40,198 nt of DNA, taken from assembly GCA_015065865.1 (NCBI GenBank), contig SVPM01000011.1, positions 1-40,198 on the forward strand, in the 5' to 3' direction. Below the pieces are notes generated by a model. That model ran no database searches, was not told where the DNA came from, and was given only the letters and a program-made list of their open reading frames with translations. A program made the position numbers and the translations under genes. Each line of letters opens with the position of its first letter. Positions within the stretch are counted from its first letter, which is position 1. Shown here piece by piece: positions 24,318-31,173 of the stretch. Origin of the DNA: Oscillospiraceae bacterium (lineage in GTDB: Bacteria; Bacillota; Clostridia; Oscillospirales; Acutalibacteraceae).

Positions 24318-24363
24318 ACAACAGCAAAGAAACCGCCGTTCGAGGCGGTTTCTTTGCTGTTGT
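24318..24363 (-). terminator. terminator after the DUF378 gene
   Basis: A 20-bp perfect stem (24318-24337 with 24344-24363), directly after the DUF378 stop on the minus strand; the 3' arm is T-rich. Confidence 0.8.
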
Positions 24364-24364
24364 G

Positions 24365-24577
24365 TTATTCGTGATGAGGCCCTGTTCCGTCGTGTTTACG
24401 AAACAGCAGAGAGATGCACCAGATGGCAGCCAAGCCGACCAGTGTGTAGATAATACGGCTGAAGATGGCATCCTGTCCGCCGAAGATCCACGCAACCAGA
24501 TCGAATTGGAACAATCCGATACTGCCCCAGTTGAGCCCGCCGATAATGGCAAGGATCAACGCCAGTTTGTCCAGCAT
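24365..24577 (-). CDS. DUF378 family small membrane protein (YuzA-like)
   Basis: A 70-residue protein starting MLDKLALILAIIGGLNWGSIGLFQFDLVAWIFG, the DUF378 signature. A second membrane helix is at IIYTLVGLAAIWCISLLF, and a short polar His-rich tail follows. The start at 24577 has AGGAGGG 7 nt upstream; a longer in-frame version to 24640 lacks a site. Function is unknown. It lies 85 nt downstream of lexA on the same strand with no terminator seen between them, so it may be co-transcribed and perhaps DNA-damage inducible. Confidence 0.85.
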   Translation of the reverse strand: MLDKLALILAIIGGLNWGSIGLFQFDLVAWIFGGQDAIFSRIIYTLVGLAAIWCISLLFRKHDGTGPHHE

Positions 24578-24662
24578 AAAAGCGCCCTCCTTTTCGGTTT
24601 TGGCGATGTAGTTATCGCACGGGGCTAGTATGACCGACAAACATACAAATTATGCGGCGTTT

Positions 24663-25265
24663 TTAAAAATAACGAACCAGCGAAACCACTTTTCCGAGAA
24701 TGGATACCTCAGGTACGATGATCGGTTCAAACGCATCGTTTTCGGGTTGCAGACGGAAATGACCGTCCTCTTTAAAGAAACGTTTGACAGTGGCTTCTTC
24801 CCCCACGAGGGCCACCACGATATCACCGTTTTCCGCCGTTTCGGTGCGGCGAACGATCACGACGTCGCGATCGAGGATGCCCGCGTTCAGCATACTGGTG
24901 CCGCTGACGCGTAGGGCAAACAGTTCTTTCACGTCATAATGACCGGTGTAGGGGACGTAATCTTCCACTTCTTCCACCGCGAGAATCGGCATACCGGCCG
25001 TAACGCGGCCGATCAGCGGCACGCGACCCGCCGGCGGCGGTGCGGCTTTGGTGTCTGCGCCTTTTACGCGAATGGCGCGGTTCAACCCGCTTTGCCGCGA
25101 GATGTATCCTTCATCTTCCAGTGTTTTGAGATAGGCGTGTACGGTGGAGGTGGATTTGATTCCGGCAGCGGTGCAGATCTCACGCACGGTAGGTGGCAAT
25201 CCATCCTGTGCACGCTCTTGCAAAAACGCCAGAACAGCCTGTTGCTTCTTTGTCAATTCACCCAT
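24663..25265 (-). CDS. lexA: SOS regulator LexA
   Basis: A 200-residue repressor-protease. The N-terminal winged helix (1-70) contains PPTVREICTAAGIKSTSTVHAYLKTLEDEGYI. The self-cleavage site is A90-G91 in GRVTAGMPI. The catalytic Ser is S124 (SGTSM) and the Lys is K161 (EEATVKRFF). It represses DNA-repair genes until RecA filaments stimulate autocleavage. The upstream region holds two LexA-box-like dyads, so it is autoregulated. The GTSM motif replaces the common GDSM at a non-catalytic residue. The start at 25265 follows an AAAGGA-type site. Confidence 0.96.
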   Translation of the reverse strand: MGELTKKQQAVLAFLQERAQDGLPPTVREICTAAGIKSTSTVHAYLKTLEDEGYISRQSGLNRAIRVKGADTKAAPPPAGRVPLIGRVTAGMPILAVEEVEDYVPYTGHYDVKELFALRVSGTSMLNAGILDRDVVIVRRTETAENGDIVVALVGEEATVKRFFKEDGHFRLQPENDAFEPIIVPEVSILGKVVSLVRYF

Positions 25266-25300
25266 GGTAGCCCGTCCTTTCTAAAATTGTATAATCGTGT

Positions 25301-25314
25301 CGAACATTAGTTTT
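25301..25314. promoter_or_regulatory. LexA box 1
   Basis: CGAAC-ATTA-GTTTT differs from the Firmicutes consensus CGAAC-N4-GTTYG only at the last base. It lies just downstream of the lexA -10 box, where binding blocks transcription. Confidence 0.75.
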
Positions 25315-25318
25315 CTTT

Positions 25319-25347
25319 AGTATAACACACCTTTTCGAAAAAAGCAA
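25319..25347 (-). promoter_or_regulatory. lexA promoter
   Basis: On the minus strand TTGCTT (25342-25347), 17-nt spacer, TATACT (25319-25324). It is bracketed by LexA box 1 and overlapped at the -35 by box 2. Confidence 0.65.
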
Positions 25348-25358
25348 ACATTTGTTTG
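25345..25358. promoter_or_regulatory. LexA box 2
   Basis: CAAAC-ATTT-GTTTG is the core of a perfect 16-bp inverted repeat (25344-25359). It differs from CGAAC-N4-GTTYG at one position and overlaps the lexA -35. The box centres are 44 bp apart. Confidence 0.65.
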
Positions 25359-25443
25359 CATTTTTTGAAAATTTTTTTATTTTCTTTCAAAAAGCATTAC
25401 AAAATCGTTAAAGTTGGTTCATAAAATCCTCATAATTTTACGC

Positions 25444-25568
25444 TATACTGTGTGTGTACCGAGAACGAGGCGACCGCAAGCCTCCTCGGTATCGGTTTCT
25501 TTTGAAATCGACCCCCTCCTCAAAAGTAAAACACCTGTCGGGCTTTACCGATGGGTGTTTTGCTTTTT
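25444..25568 (+). ncRNA. candidate small regulatory RNA with a C-rich linker
   Basis: A -10 TATACT (25444-25449) without a clear -35 is followed by three structured elements. Hairpin 1 is TACCGAG/CTCGGTA plus GAGGC/GCCTC (25457-25491) with a 3-nt AAC bulge. Hairpin 2 is 25492-25511 with a TTTT loop. A terminator hairpin follows, with AAAACACC/GGTGTTTT outer arms and TCGG/CCGA inner arms (25528-25561), then T5. The linker CCCCCTCCTC (25512-25521) between hairpin 2 and the terminator is predicted unpaired and complements Shine-Dalgarno sequences. The transcript would start near 25456 and be ~113 nt long. There is no protein-coding potential. A downstream gene has its own promoter, so this looks like a free transcript rather than a leader. 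I do not recognise a known family. Confidence 0.6.
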
Positions 25569-25572
25569 GCGG

Positions 25573-25601
25573 TTGACGGCGGTGTGGGGGTGTGATATAC
25601 T
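25573..25601 (+). promoter_or_regulatory. promoter of the GHMP kinase-nucleotidyltransferase operon
   Basis: TTGACG (25573-25578), 17-nt spacer, extended -10 TG-A-TATACT (TATACT 25596-25601). Transcription starts near 25608, which rules out the in-frame GTG at 25592 as start codon. Confidence 0.85.
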
Positions 25602-25617
25602 TTTATCATAAAAGTAT
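25597..25617. promoter_or_regulatory. candidate operator over the kinase promoter
   Basis: A perfect 9-bp inverted repeat ATACTTTTA-TCA-TAAAAGTAT covers the -10 and the start site, the classic position for a repressor. The repressor is not in view. At RNA level most of the left arm is not transcribed, which favours a DNA role. Confidence 0.55.
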
Positions 25618-25630
25618 TGGAGGGATCTTT

Positions 25631-26803
25631 TTGAATTGTGTCGAACGGTTTGAGAATATTTACGGAAAAGAACCGAAGTATACGGCGTTTACGCCGTATC
25701 GCATCTGTCCGATCGGGGCGCATTCCGACCATCAACTCGGAAAGATCACGGGACTGGCCATCGACAAAGGGATTCGTATGGCGTACGGTCCGAAGCAAAA
25801 CGGTGTGGTGGAGATACAGTCGTTGCAGTTCCCCAAACGTGCACAGTGGCACGTGGCCTCTGCGCCCGAAGTGAAAGAGAACGACTGGGCGGATCATCTG
25901 CGCGGTGCCACCATTGCACTCAACCGTCGGTATCCGTTGCGGGTCGGTTTGTGTGCCGTCATCAGCGGTGAGTTGCCGATCGGCGGGCTGTCCTCTTCGG
26001 CGGCGGTCATCATCACCTTCCTGTCGGCGCTGTGCACCATGAACGGGGTGACCCTCACTCCGCAGGAAATGATACTGATTGCACAGGAAGCAGAGAATAA
26101 ATACGTTGGTGTTTCTTGCGGTAAACTCGATCAATCCTGCGAGGTATACTGCCGAAAAGATCATTTGTTGTATATGGATCTGAAAGACGACAGTTACGAG
26201 TTGATCCCGCAAAAGGATACGATGAAACCGTATGAGATCGCTATCTTTTTCTCGGGTGTGGAACGCACGCTGGCGGGCAGTCAGTTCAATATGCGGGTGG
26301 ACGAATGCCGTTCGGCGGCGTATGCGCTGAAGGCATATGCCGATATGAACTACGGCAAATTTGAAGAGACCAATCTGCGTGACGTGCCGTTTGAGGTATA
26401 TCAGCAATACAAAGACCGTCTGCCCGAAACGTGGAAACGCCGCGCAGAACATTGGTATACCGAATTCGACCGCGTGCAACGCGGTGCCGAAGCGTGGCGC
26501 GCAGGGGACATTGAAGCGTTCGGGCGGTTGAGTTTCGAAAGCGGTCATTCCTCGATCTACAATTGGGAGACCGGTTCGCCCGAATTGAAGGCGTTGTATA
26601 AAATTATGACCGAAACGCGCGGTATTTACGGCGGGCGTTTCAGCGGCGCGGGCTTTAAGGGATGTTGTATGGCGTTGATCGACCCTGCGTATCGTGAGGA
26701 GATCGAAGCCACCGTAACGGCGAAATATTTGAAGCAATTCCCCGCGTTGGAAGGAAAATATGCGGCACATTTTTGCCACAGTGCCGACGGCGTGAATTTG
26801 TGA
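25631..26803 (+). CDS. galactokinase-like GHMP sugar kinase
   Basis: A 390-residue protein. TTG at 25631 is chosen as start because GGAGGGA lies 5 nt upstream and the promoter excludes earlier codons. Motif 1 is FTPYRICPIGAHSDHQ (the GalK substrate loop, usually GEHTDY). Motif 2 is GELPIGGLSSSAAV (ATP-binding), with a catalytic-loop Asp in CGKLDQSCEVY. Motif 3 is FSGAGFKGCCMAL. GHMP kinases of this type phosphorylate free sugars at C1. The atypical motif 1 (AHSDH) leaves the sugar open: galactose, a HexNAc, fucose or arabinose are possible. The next gene is a sugar-1-phosphate nucleotidyltransferase 10 nt away, so the pair most likely turns a salvaged sugar into a nucleotide sugar. Confidence 0.88.
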   Translation: MNCVERFENIYGKEPKYTAFTPYRICPIGAHSDHQLGKITGLAIDKGIRMAYGPKQNGVVEIQSLQFPKRAQWHVASAPEVKENDWADHLRGATIALNRRYPLRVGLCAVISGELPIGGLSSSAAVIITFLSALCTMNGVTLTPQEMILIAQEAENKYVGVSCGKLDQSCEVYCRKDHLLYMDLKDDSYELIPQKDTMKPYEIAIFFSGVERTLAGSQFNMRVDECRSAAYALKAYADMNYGKFEETNLRDVPFEVYQQYKDRLPETWKRRAEHWYTEFDRVQRGAEAWRAGDIEAFGRLSFESGHSSIYNWETGSPELKALYKIMTETRGIYGGRFSGAGFKGCCMALIDPAYREEIEATVTAKYLKQFPALEGKYAAHFCHSADGVNL

Positions 26804-26813
26804 GGTGCACACG

Positions 26814-27551
26814 ATGAAGTGTTTGATCTTGGCGGCAGGTTATGCCACGCGGTTGTATCCGTTGACCGAAAACTTTCCCAAACCGTTGCTCACGGTGGGG
26901 GAAAAGACCATTCTTGATTGGTTGATAGACGATATTGACGGTGCCGATGCGGTGGATGAATTTGTGGTGATATCGAACCATAAGTATGCCCCGCACTTTG
27001 AAGAATGGGCAAAGACCAAATCGCAGAAGATCACGGTGGTGGACGACGGCACCTCGACCAACGAGACCCGTTTGGGTGCGGTGCGTGATATTCAGTTCGC
27101 TAAAGAATCGTTGAAATTGGATGACGATATGTTGGTTATCGCGGGGGACAATGTGTTGGATTTCAGCTTGACACGATTTATGACCTACGCAAAAGAAAAG
27201 AGCACCTCTTGTATTATGCGGTATTATGAACCGAGCGAACAGAAGTTGCTCAAATGCGGTGTAGTGACGGTGGACGAGAGTGACCGTATATTGAAAATGA
27301 CCGAAAAGTCTTCCACACCGGCAACACACTGGTGTTGCCCGCCGTTTTACTACTACACGCGCGAAGATGCACGTTTGATCGAAAAGGGCATTGTGGCGGG
27401 TTGCGGCGTTGATGCGCCCGGCAGTTATATCGCGTGGCTGTGCACACAAACGACCGTGCACGCAATGGAGATGCCCGGCAAGCGCTACGATATCGGTAAT
27501 TTGGAAAGTTACGAGCAAGTAAAGCGCGAATATAAAGGAATAACAAAATGA
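26814..27551 (+). CDS. sugar-phosphate nucleotidyltransferase
   Basis: A 245-residue single-domain protein starting MKCLILAAGYATRLYPLTENFPKPLL, the nucleotide-binding signature (usually GxGTRLxPLT) with its Lys. VIAGDNVLDFS carries the metal-binding Asp, and CGVVTVDESDRILKMTEKS follows as in RfbA/GlmU-type enzymes. ATG 26814 has GAGGTG 6 nt upstream and is preferred to GTG 26805. It lacks the left-handed beta-helix acetyltransferase domain. It should couple an NTP to a sugar-1-phosphate with release of pyrophosphate. Co-transcription with the GHMP kinase gives a two-step salvage module; base and sugar identities are not deducible. Confidence 0.9.
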   Translation: MKCLILAAGYATRLYPLTENFPKPLLTVGEKTILDWLIDDIDGADAVDEFVVISNHKYAPHFEEWAKTKSQKITVVDDGTSTNETRLGAVRDIQFAKESLKLDDDMLVIAGDNVLDFSLTRFMTYAKEKSTSCIMRYYEPSEQKLLKCGVVTVDESDRILKMTEKSSTPATHWCCPPFYYYTREDARLIEKGIVAGCGVDAPGSYIAWLCTQTTVHAMEMPGKRYDIGNLESYEQVKREYKGITK

Positions 27552-27580
27552 AAAAAGAGGCGTGTTTAACGCCTCTTTTT
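27552..27580 (+). terminator. terminator of the kinase operon
   Basis: A 12-bp perfect stem (27552-27563 with 27569-27580), 5-nt loop, T5 in the distal arm, immediately after the stop codon. Confidence 0.9.
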
Positions 27581-27639
27581 GTATAAGCCTCGTTACTTTG
27601 GTCAAGAATACGGTTACCAAAGAAACGGAGGCGGTTTAT

Positions 27640-28329
27640 ATGAAAATTCGAGATAAAGGCTTTTTTGTCACGATGGGTGTGTGTATATTGGCGGTCGGCG
27701 CGGTGGCGGCCGTGAGTTTATCGTATGTTCTTCCGCGCGAAAAGGATACCGTTCCGCCCGTTACAACCACCACTACTCCTACCACCGCTGCCACCACGGC
27801 ACAACAGGTGCAGACTCCCGTTACAGACGTGCCGGATCTGCGTACCACAACACCGATCACGACCACCGATGCGGCCACGGTAACCACGACCGAAGTGCCG
27901 GCGGCAGACCTGTATGTGTTGCCGCTGACCAACGAGGTGAAAAAAGCCTTCAGCAACGGCGAACTTGTGTATTCCGAAACCATGCAGGATTGGCGTGTGC
28001 ATAACGGCACGGATTTTGCGGGTAAAGAAGGTGCCGAAGTAAAAGCGGCCGCCAACGGCACCGTAAAAGCGATCTTTGAGGATACACTGTGGGGAAACAC
28101 GGTGGAGATCGACCACGGTTTCGGCATTGTCAGCCGTTACTGCGGTGTGTCGGCACGGGGTATCAAGGTGGGAGATAGCGTGAGGGTAGGAGAGCCTATC
28201 GGTGTGCTGTCGGCGGTTCCTTGCGAAGAGGCGGACGGTGCTCATCTGCATTTGGAGATCCTTTCTTCCGAAAAAGCACTGGATCCGGTGGCGGTGATCG
28301 GTCTGGAAGTGCGTAACGCAAGAGAATGA
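27640..28329 (+). CDS. M23 (LytM/SpoIIQ-like) peptidoglycan endopeptidase
   Basis: A 229-residue bitopic protein. An N-terminal membrane segment (GFFVTMGVCILAVGAVAAVSLSYVL) is followed by a Thr/Pro-rich linker (~35-90) and a C-terminal M23 domain. Zinc and catalytic residues are intact: HNGTDF (HxxxD) and GAHLHLEI (HxH). Known members cut peptide cross-bridges of the cell wall. A single membrane anchor plus a lone LytM domain resembles SpoIIQ of the spore engulfment complex, but SpoIIIAH is not nearby, so general wall remodelling is equally likely. ATG 27640 has ACGGAGG upstream. Confidence 0.85.
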   Translation: MKIRDKGFFVTMGVCILAVGAVAAVSLSYVLPREKDTVPPVTTTTTPTTAATTAQQVQTPVTDVPDLRTTTPITTTDAATVTTTEVPAADLYVLPLTNEVKKAFSNGELVYSETMQDWRVHNGTDFAGKEGAEVKAAANGTVKAIFEDTLWGNTVEIDHGFGIVSRYCGVSARGIKVGDSVRVGEPIGVLSAVPCEEADGAHLHLEILSSEKALDPVAVIGLEVRNARE

Positions 28330-28362
28330 CCCCGCCCCCGATTCGTTTTAGGGGCGAAAAAA

Positions 28363-28395
28363 GCAAGGTTGGCGTTTTCGGCAACCTTGCTTTTT
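28363..28395 (+). terminator. terminator after the M23 peptidase gene
   Basis: A 9-bp perfect stem (28363-28371 with 28382-28390) and T5. Its right arm and T run double as the -35 region of the next promoter. Confidence 0.85.
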
Positions 28396-28415
28396 GTTAT
28401 ACAATGTGATATTAT
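28387..28415 (+). promoter_or_regulatory. promoter of the CBM9-like gene
   Basis: TTGCTT (28387-28392), 17-nt spacer, extended -10 TG-A-TATTAT (TATTAT 28410-28415), overlapping the upstream terminator. Confidence 0.6.
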
Positions 28416-28450
28416 GTCGTTGAACAACTTCGGAAAAGAGGGGTCGCACA

Positions 28451-29050
28451 ATGACATATTACATAACCAAGATCAACGGTACACCGCATTGGGAGGATAT
28501 TCCCGCCGTGACACTCGACAATATCCTTTGGTTGCCCGATGCGGGCGTGCGTATGGTGCAGCAGATCTGTTACGACAACGAGGCGCTGTACGTCCATCAG
28601 CGGGCGGTCGAGCGGGATATCCGTGCGGAACATCGCGACCCGCAGGCGGCGGTTTGCGAAGACAGTTGTATGGAGTTTTTCTTTTGTCCCGACAGCACTT
28701 CAACCCGTTACTTCAACTTCGAATGGAATTTAAACGGCTGCTTGTTTTTGGGGATAGGTGAGGGCAGGGAAGACCGTGTGCGTTTGACGATGCCCGACGG
28801 CGTGGAACGGTTTTCTTTCCGCTCGGCACGCACGGCCGACGGTTGGGAGATCTTTTATCGTATTCCGCTGGCATTTATTCGGCAACATTTTCCGCGGTGC
28901 ACTTTCGCCGCGGGGGCGATTATCCGCGCCAACTGTTACAAATGCGGTGATAAAACGGTGAAACCGCACTTTCTCTCGTGGAATCCCGTCACCTCGGAAC
29001 AACCCGATTTTCATCGTTCCCCCGATTTCGGCGAAATGATTTTGAAATAA
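28451..29050 (+). CDS. carbohydrate-binding family 9-like protein
   Basis: A 199-residue single-domain beta-sandwich protein. WEDIPAVTLDNILW, VQQICYDNEALYVHQRAVERDIRAEHRDPQAAVCEDSCMEFFFCP and YFNFEWNLNGCLFLGIGEGR follow the pattern of the CBM9-like/DOMON domain found in bacterial carbohydrate-active proteins. It ends with the typical FLSWNPVTSEQPDFHRSPDFGEMIL. There is no signal peptide and no attached catalytic domain, so it would act inside the cell; its ligand is unknown. It has its own promoter and terminator. Confidence 0.8.
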   Translation: MTYYITKINGTPHWEDIPAVTLDNILWLPDAGVRMVQQICYDNEALYVHQRAVERDIRAEHRDPQAAVCEDSCMEFFFCPDSTSTRYFNFEWNLNGCLFLGIGEGREDRVRLTMPDGVERFSFRSARTADGWEIFYRIPLAFIRQHFPRCTFAAGAIIRANCYKCGDKTVKPHFLSWNPVTSEQPDFHRSPDFGEMILK

Positions 29051-29060
29051 CCGTTTCCCC

Positions 29061-29106
29061 TTACCAAAGAAGCCACTCGGCTGTTGCCGAGTGGCTTCTT
29101 TGGTAA
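29061..29106. terminator. bidirectional terminator between CBM9-like and CotF-like genes
   Basis: A 21-bp perfect stem (29061-29081 with 29086-29106), TGTT loop, between convergent genes. Confidence 0.85.
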
Positions 29107-29523
29107 TCAATACATACCGTGTTTCGACATATACTGATAGATCATTTCGCCGTGTTTTTGCTCATCCGCTTGAATTTGATTCAACTTTTGGCGTACCGCC
29201 GTGTCGCTGAACTCGAAGATGCACACGTCATAGACCGAGGATACGTGCTTTTCCATGTTCAGTGCATCTTGACACAGGAACTTGTCTTGGTTACCGCAAC
29301 CGTCGGACGTCGGTACGGGGGCGGTGGCGGCAGGGGAGGTCTCGCCTAAATAGCCGTTTACGGTGGACAGGTGTTGTTGTTCGGTGGAACGAATGGTGGT
29401 AAACAGATTTTTCAGTTCGCCGTCACACGCATCGGCGGCGTATTTGCCGTACTTTTCGATGCAAAGTTCTTCTTGCGATTTCAAGTCTTTCAGCAGGGTG
29501 GTTTCTTTTTGAGTGAAAGTCAT
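29107..29523 (-). CDS. spore coat protein F-like (CotF domain, ferritin-like bundle)
   Basis: A 138-residue all-helical protein. It starts MTFTQKETTLLKDLKSQEELCIEKYGKYA with AAAGGAGAG upstream; a longer in-frame form to 29562 lacks a site. The two halves, LKSQEELCIEKY...STEQQHLSTV and DALNMEKHVSSVYDVCIFEF...QADEQKHGEMI, carry paired Glu/His positions as in ferritin-like four-helix bundles of the CotF family. A short Ala/Pro/Ser/Thr linker (SPAATAPVPTSDG) separates them. The E-Q-Q-H and E-Q-K-H positions could bind metal. Members are spore-coat or spore-associated proteins, but some are vegetative. It overlaps no other gene and is divergent from the DUF218 gene. Confidence 0.75.
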   Translation of the reverse strand: MTFTQKETTLLKDLKSQEELCIEKYGKYAADACDGELKNLFTTIRSTEQQHLSTVNGYLGETSPAATAPVPTSDGCGNQDKFLCQDALNMEKHVSSVYDVCIFEFSDTAVRQKLNQIQADEQKHGEMIYQYMSKHGMY

Positions 29524-29610
29524 ATCTATCTCTCCTTTAACGGTTTTTCCTATTGTTTCCACGGCAGGCGGCTCTATTCACAGTTTTGTGATAGTTTTTT
29601 CTTTCGGTTG

Positions 29611-29619
29611 TGGTATACT
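29611..29619 (+). promoter_or_regulatory. extended -10 promoter of the DUF218 gene
   Basis: TG-G-TATACT (TATACT 29614-29619), with no good -35 at normal spacing; AAAGGAG and the ATG follow. Confidence 0.6.
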
Positions 29620-29649
29620 GAAAAATATCAAGAAAAAAGGAGAAAACGT

Positions 29650-30324
29650 ATGAAACGCCGATGGATACGAGGAACCGTGATCGCGCTCGGTTGCGTTGCC
29701 GCCGTGTCGCTTCTTGCGACTTTGGGGATCAACGCGCACGTCAAAACGGTGGGAGGCCGACATATACTCACGCAACAAGAAGCGACAACACTTACCGACG
29801 TGGATTGCGTGGTGGTACTCGGTTGCTTGGTGCGCGAGGACGGTACGCCGAGTGACATGCTGCGCGACCGCCTCAAACGCGGCGTGGCGTTATATAAGGA
29901 AGGTGCGGCACCGAAATTGCTGATGAGCGGTGACCACGGCCGGCAAGAGTATAATGAGGTGGAAACAATGAAGGCGTACGCCGTGGGTGAGGGTGTACCG
30001 TCGGAGGACGTGTTTATGGATCACGCCGGATTTTCCACCTATGAAACGATGTATCGCGCACGAGAAATATTCGGTGCGAAAAAAGTGCTGGTGGTTACGC
30101 AGGAGTATCATTTGTACCGCGCGCTGTACATTGCCGAGCGGTTGGGGCTTGAGGCTTGGGGCGTTGCTTCGGATTATGAGACTTATTACGGGCAGACCAA
30201 ACGGGACGTGCGCGAGGTGTTGGCACGCGTAAAAGATTGCTTTTTGTCGCATTTTCAACCGCAACCCACCTTTCTCGGAGAAGCGATACCCGTGTCGGGT
30301 AACGGGGACGTGACCAACGATTAA
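29650..30324 (+). CDS. DUF218 (SanA/YdcF-like) membrane-anchored protein
   Basis: A 224-residue protein starting MKRRWIRGTVIALGCVAAVSLLATLGINAHV, with one N-terminal membrane helix. The DUF218 core runs VDCVVVLGCLVREDGTPSDMLRDRLKRGVALYKEGAAPKLLMSGDHG, then DHAGFSTYETMYRAREIFGAKKVLVVTQEYHLYRALYIAERLGL. These motifs (VLG, SGD, TYE, TQEYHL.RA) define the SanA/ElyC/YdcF group. E. coli SanA and ElyC influence envelope permeability and peptidoglycan/undecaprenol metabolism. The catalytic activity is not settled. The uppP gene 1.3 kb downstream fits an envelope theme. Start 29650 has AAAGGAG 7 nt upstream. Confidence 0.88.
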   Translation: MKRRWIRGTVIALGCVAAVSLLATLGINAHVKTVGGRHILTQQEATTLTDVDCVVVLGCLVREDGTPSDMLRDRLKRGVALYKEGAAPKLLMSGDHGRQEYNEVETMKAYAVGEGVPSEDVFMDHAGFSTYETMYRAREIFGAKKVLVVTQEYHLYRALYIAERLGLEAWGVASDYETYYGQTKRDVREVLARVKDCFLSHFQPQPTFLGEAIPVSGNGDVTND

Positions 30325-30333
30325 AAATTTTCC

Positions 30334-30362
30334 TTGTGTTTTTCAAAGTTGTGTGGTATACT
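30334..30362 (+). promoter_or_regulatory. promoter of the DivIVA-like gene
   Basis: TTGTGT (30334-30339), 17-nt spacer, extended -10 TG-G-TATACT (TATACT 30357-30362). Confidence 0.7.
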
Positions 30363-30402
30363 GGTTGTCGTATAAATATATTTTAAGGAGAGGAATGGGA
30401 GT

Positions 30403-31173
30403 ATGGCTGAAAATTGCGGCTTTCGTTCCAAATTCGGCGGCTTTAATAAAGATGATGTGTTGACCTATATCAACACGTTGCAGGAAGAGCACAGCCGTGA
30501 ATTGGCGTTACAACAACAAACAGCAACCGCAGAACACGAGGCGTATGAAAAAGCGTTGAGCGAAGCCAACGCCGCGTTGGAAGAACAGCATACGGCGCTG
30601 TTGGCAGAGCGTGCAGAACAGGAAAAACTGCAAGCATTGATCAACGAACAGTATGAAGCCAACCGTGAGTTGCGCCTGCAGTTGGCCGAGGCGGAAGAAG
30701 CGCGTCGTTCGCATGCGGCGATGCAAACCCGCGTGGCGGAACTGGAACAGCAGAATGCGGCTGTTAAGCGGGAAACGGCGCAACAAGCGGCGGCGACCGA
30801 ACAGGAACTGCGGCGCGAACTGGCGGCGTTACGGGCGGAAAAACAGCAGTTGGCGGCGGAAAACCGTCGGTATCACGAACTGGTGAACGAGGTAGGTCGT
30901 TTTGTGGTGGAAGTGCGCGGTATGGGTGCACGGTATTTGGAGGAAGCAAACGAGCGGTGCGCGGCACGGCTTTCTTCCCTTTCACAATCCATTGCCTCGC
31001 TGACGACGGCATTGGATGCGGCGGCACGTGAACTCTCGGCTGCCGAAGAAGCATTGACGGTGCAAAACAGCCACGCGGAACAGCGACTGTTGGAACTGGC
31101 GGACGAGTTAGAACGCTCGGCGGCCGCCGTGGAAAAGGTGTCTGTTACGGCAGACGAACCCGACTTTTTTTGA
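30403..31173 (+). CDS. DivIVA/GpsB-like coiled-coil protein (frame interrupted near the 3' end)
   Basis: A 256-residue protein. The first ~30 residues (FRSKFGGFNKDDVLTYINTLQEEHSREL) resemble the lipid-binding N-terminus of DivIVA/GpsB proteins. A very long coiled coil (~25-240) rich in Ala, Glu and Gln follows. Such proteins gather at curved membrane and recruit division or wall-growth factors. The annotated frame ends DEPDFF-stop at a run of seven T (31165-31171). With one T fewer, the frame would continue for 40 more residues to a TAA at 31292-31294, giving a basic, Trp-containing tail. The stop is therefore probably a frameshift, slippage site or sequence error. AGGAGAGG lies upstream of the ATG. 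Confidence 0.75.
   Translation: MAENCGFRSKFGGFNKDDVLTYINTLQEEHSRELALQQQTATAEHEAYEKALSEANAALEEQHTALLAERAEQEKLQALINEQYEANRELRLQLAEAEEARRSHAAMQTRVAELEQQNAAVKRETAQQAAATEQELRRELAALRAEKQQLAAENRRYHELVNEVGRFVVEVRGMGARYLEEANERCAARLSSLSQSIASLTTALDAAARELSAAEEALTVQNSHAEQRLLELADELERSAAAVEKVSVTADEPDFF

Noticed and set aside
25520..26812. Minus-strand open frame across the GHMP kinase
   Set aside because: Antisense shadow; also overlaps the kinase promoter and the small-RNA terminator.
29371..29649. Upstream extension of the DUF218 gene
   Set aside because: It overlaps the CotF-like gene and the promoter; AAAGGAG and a membrane helix start at 29650 define the real start.
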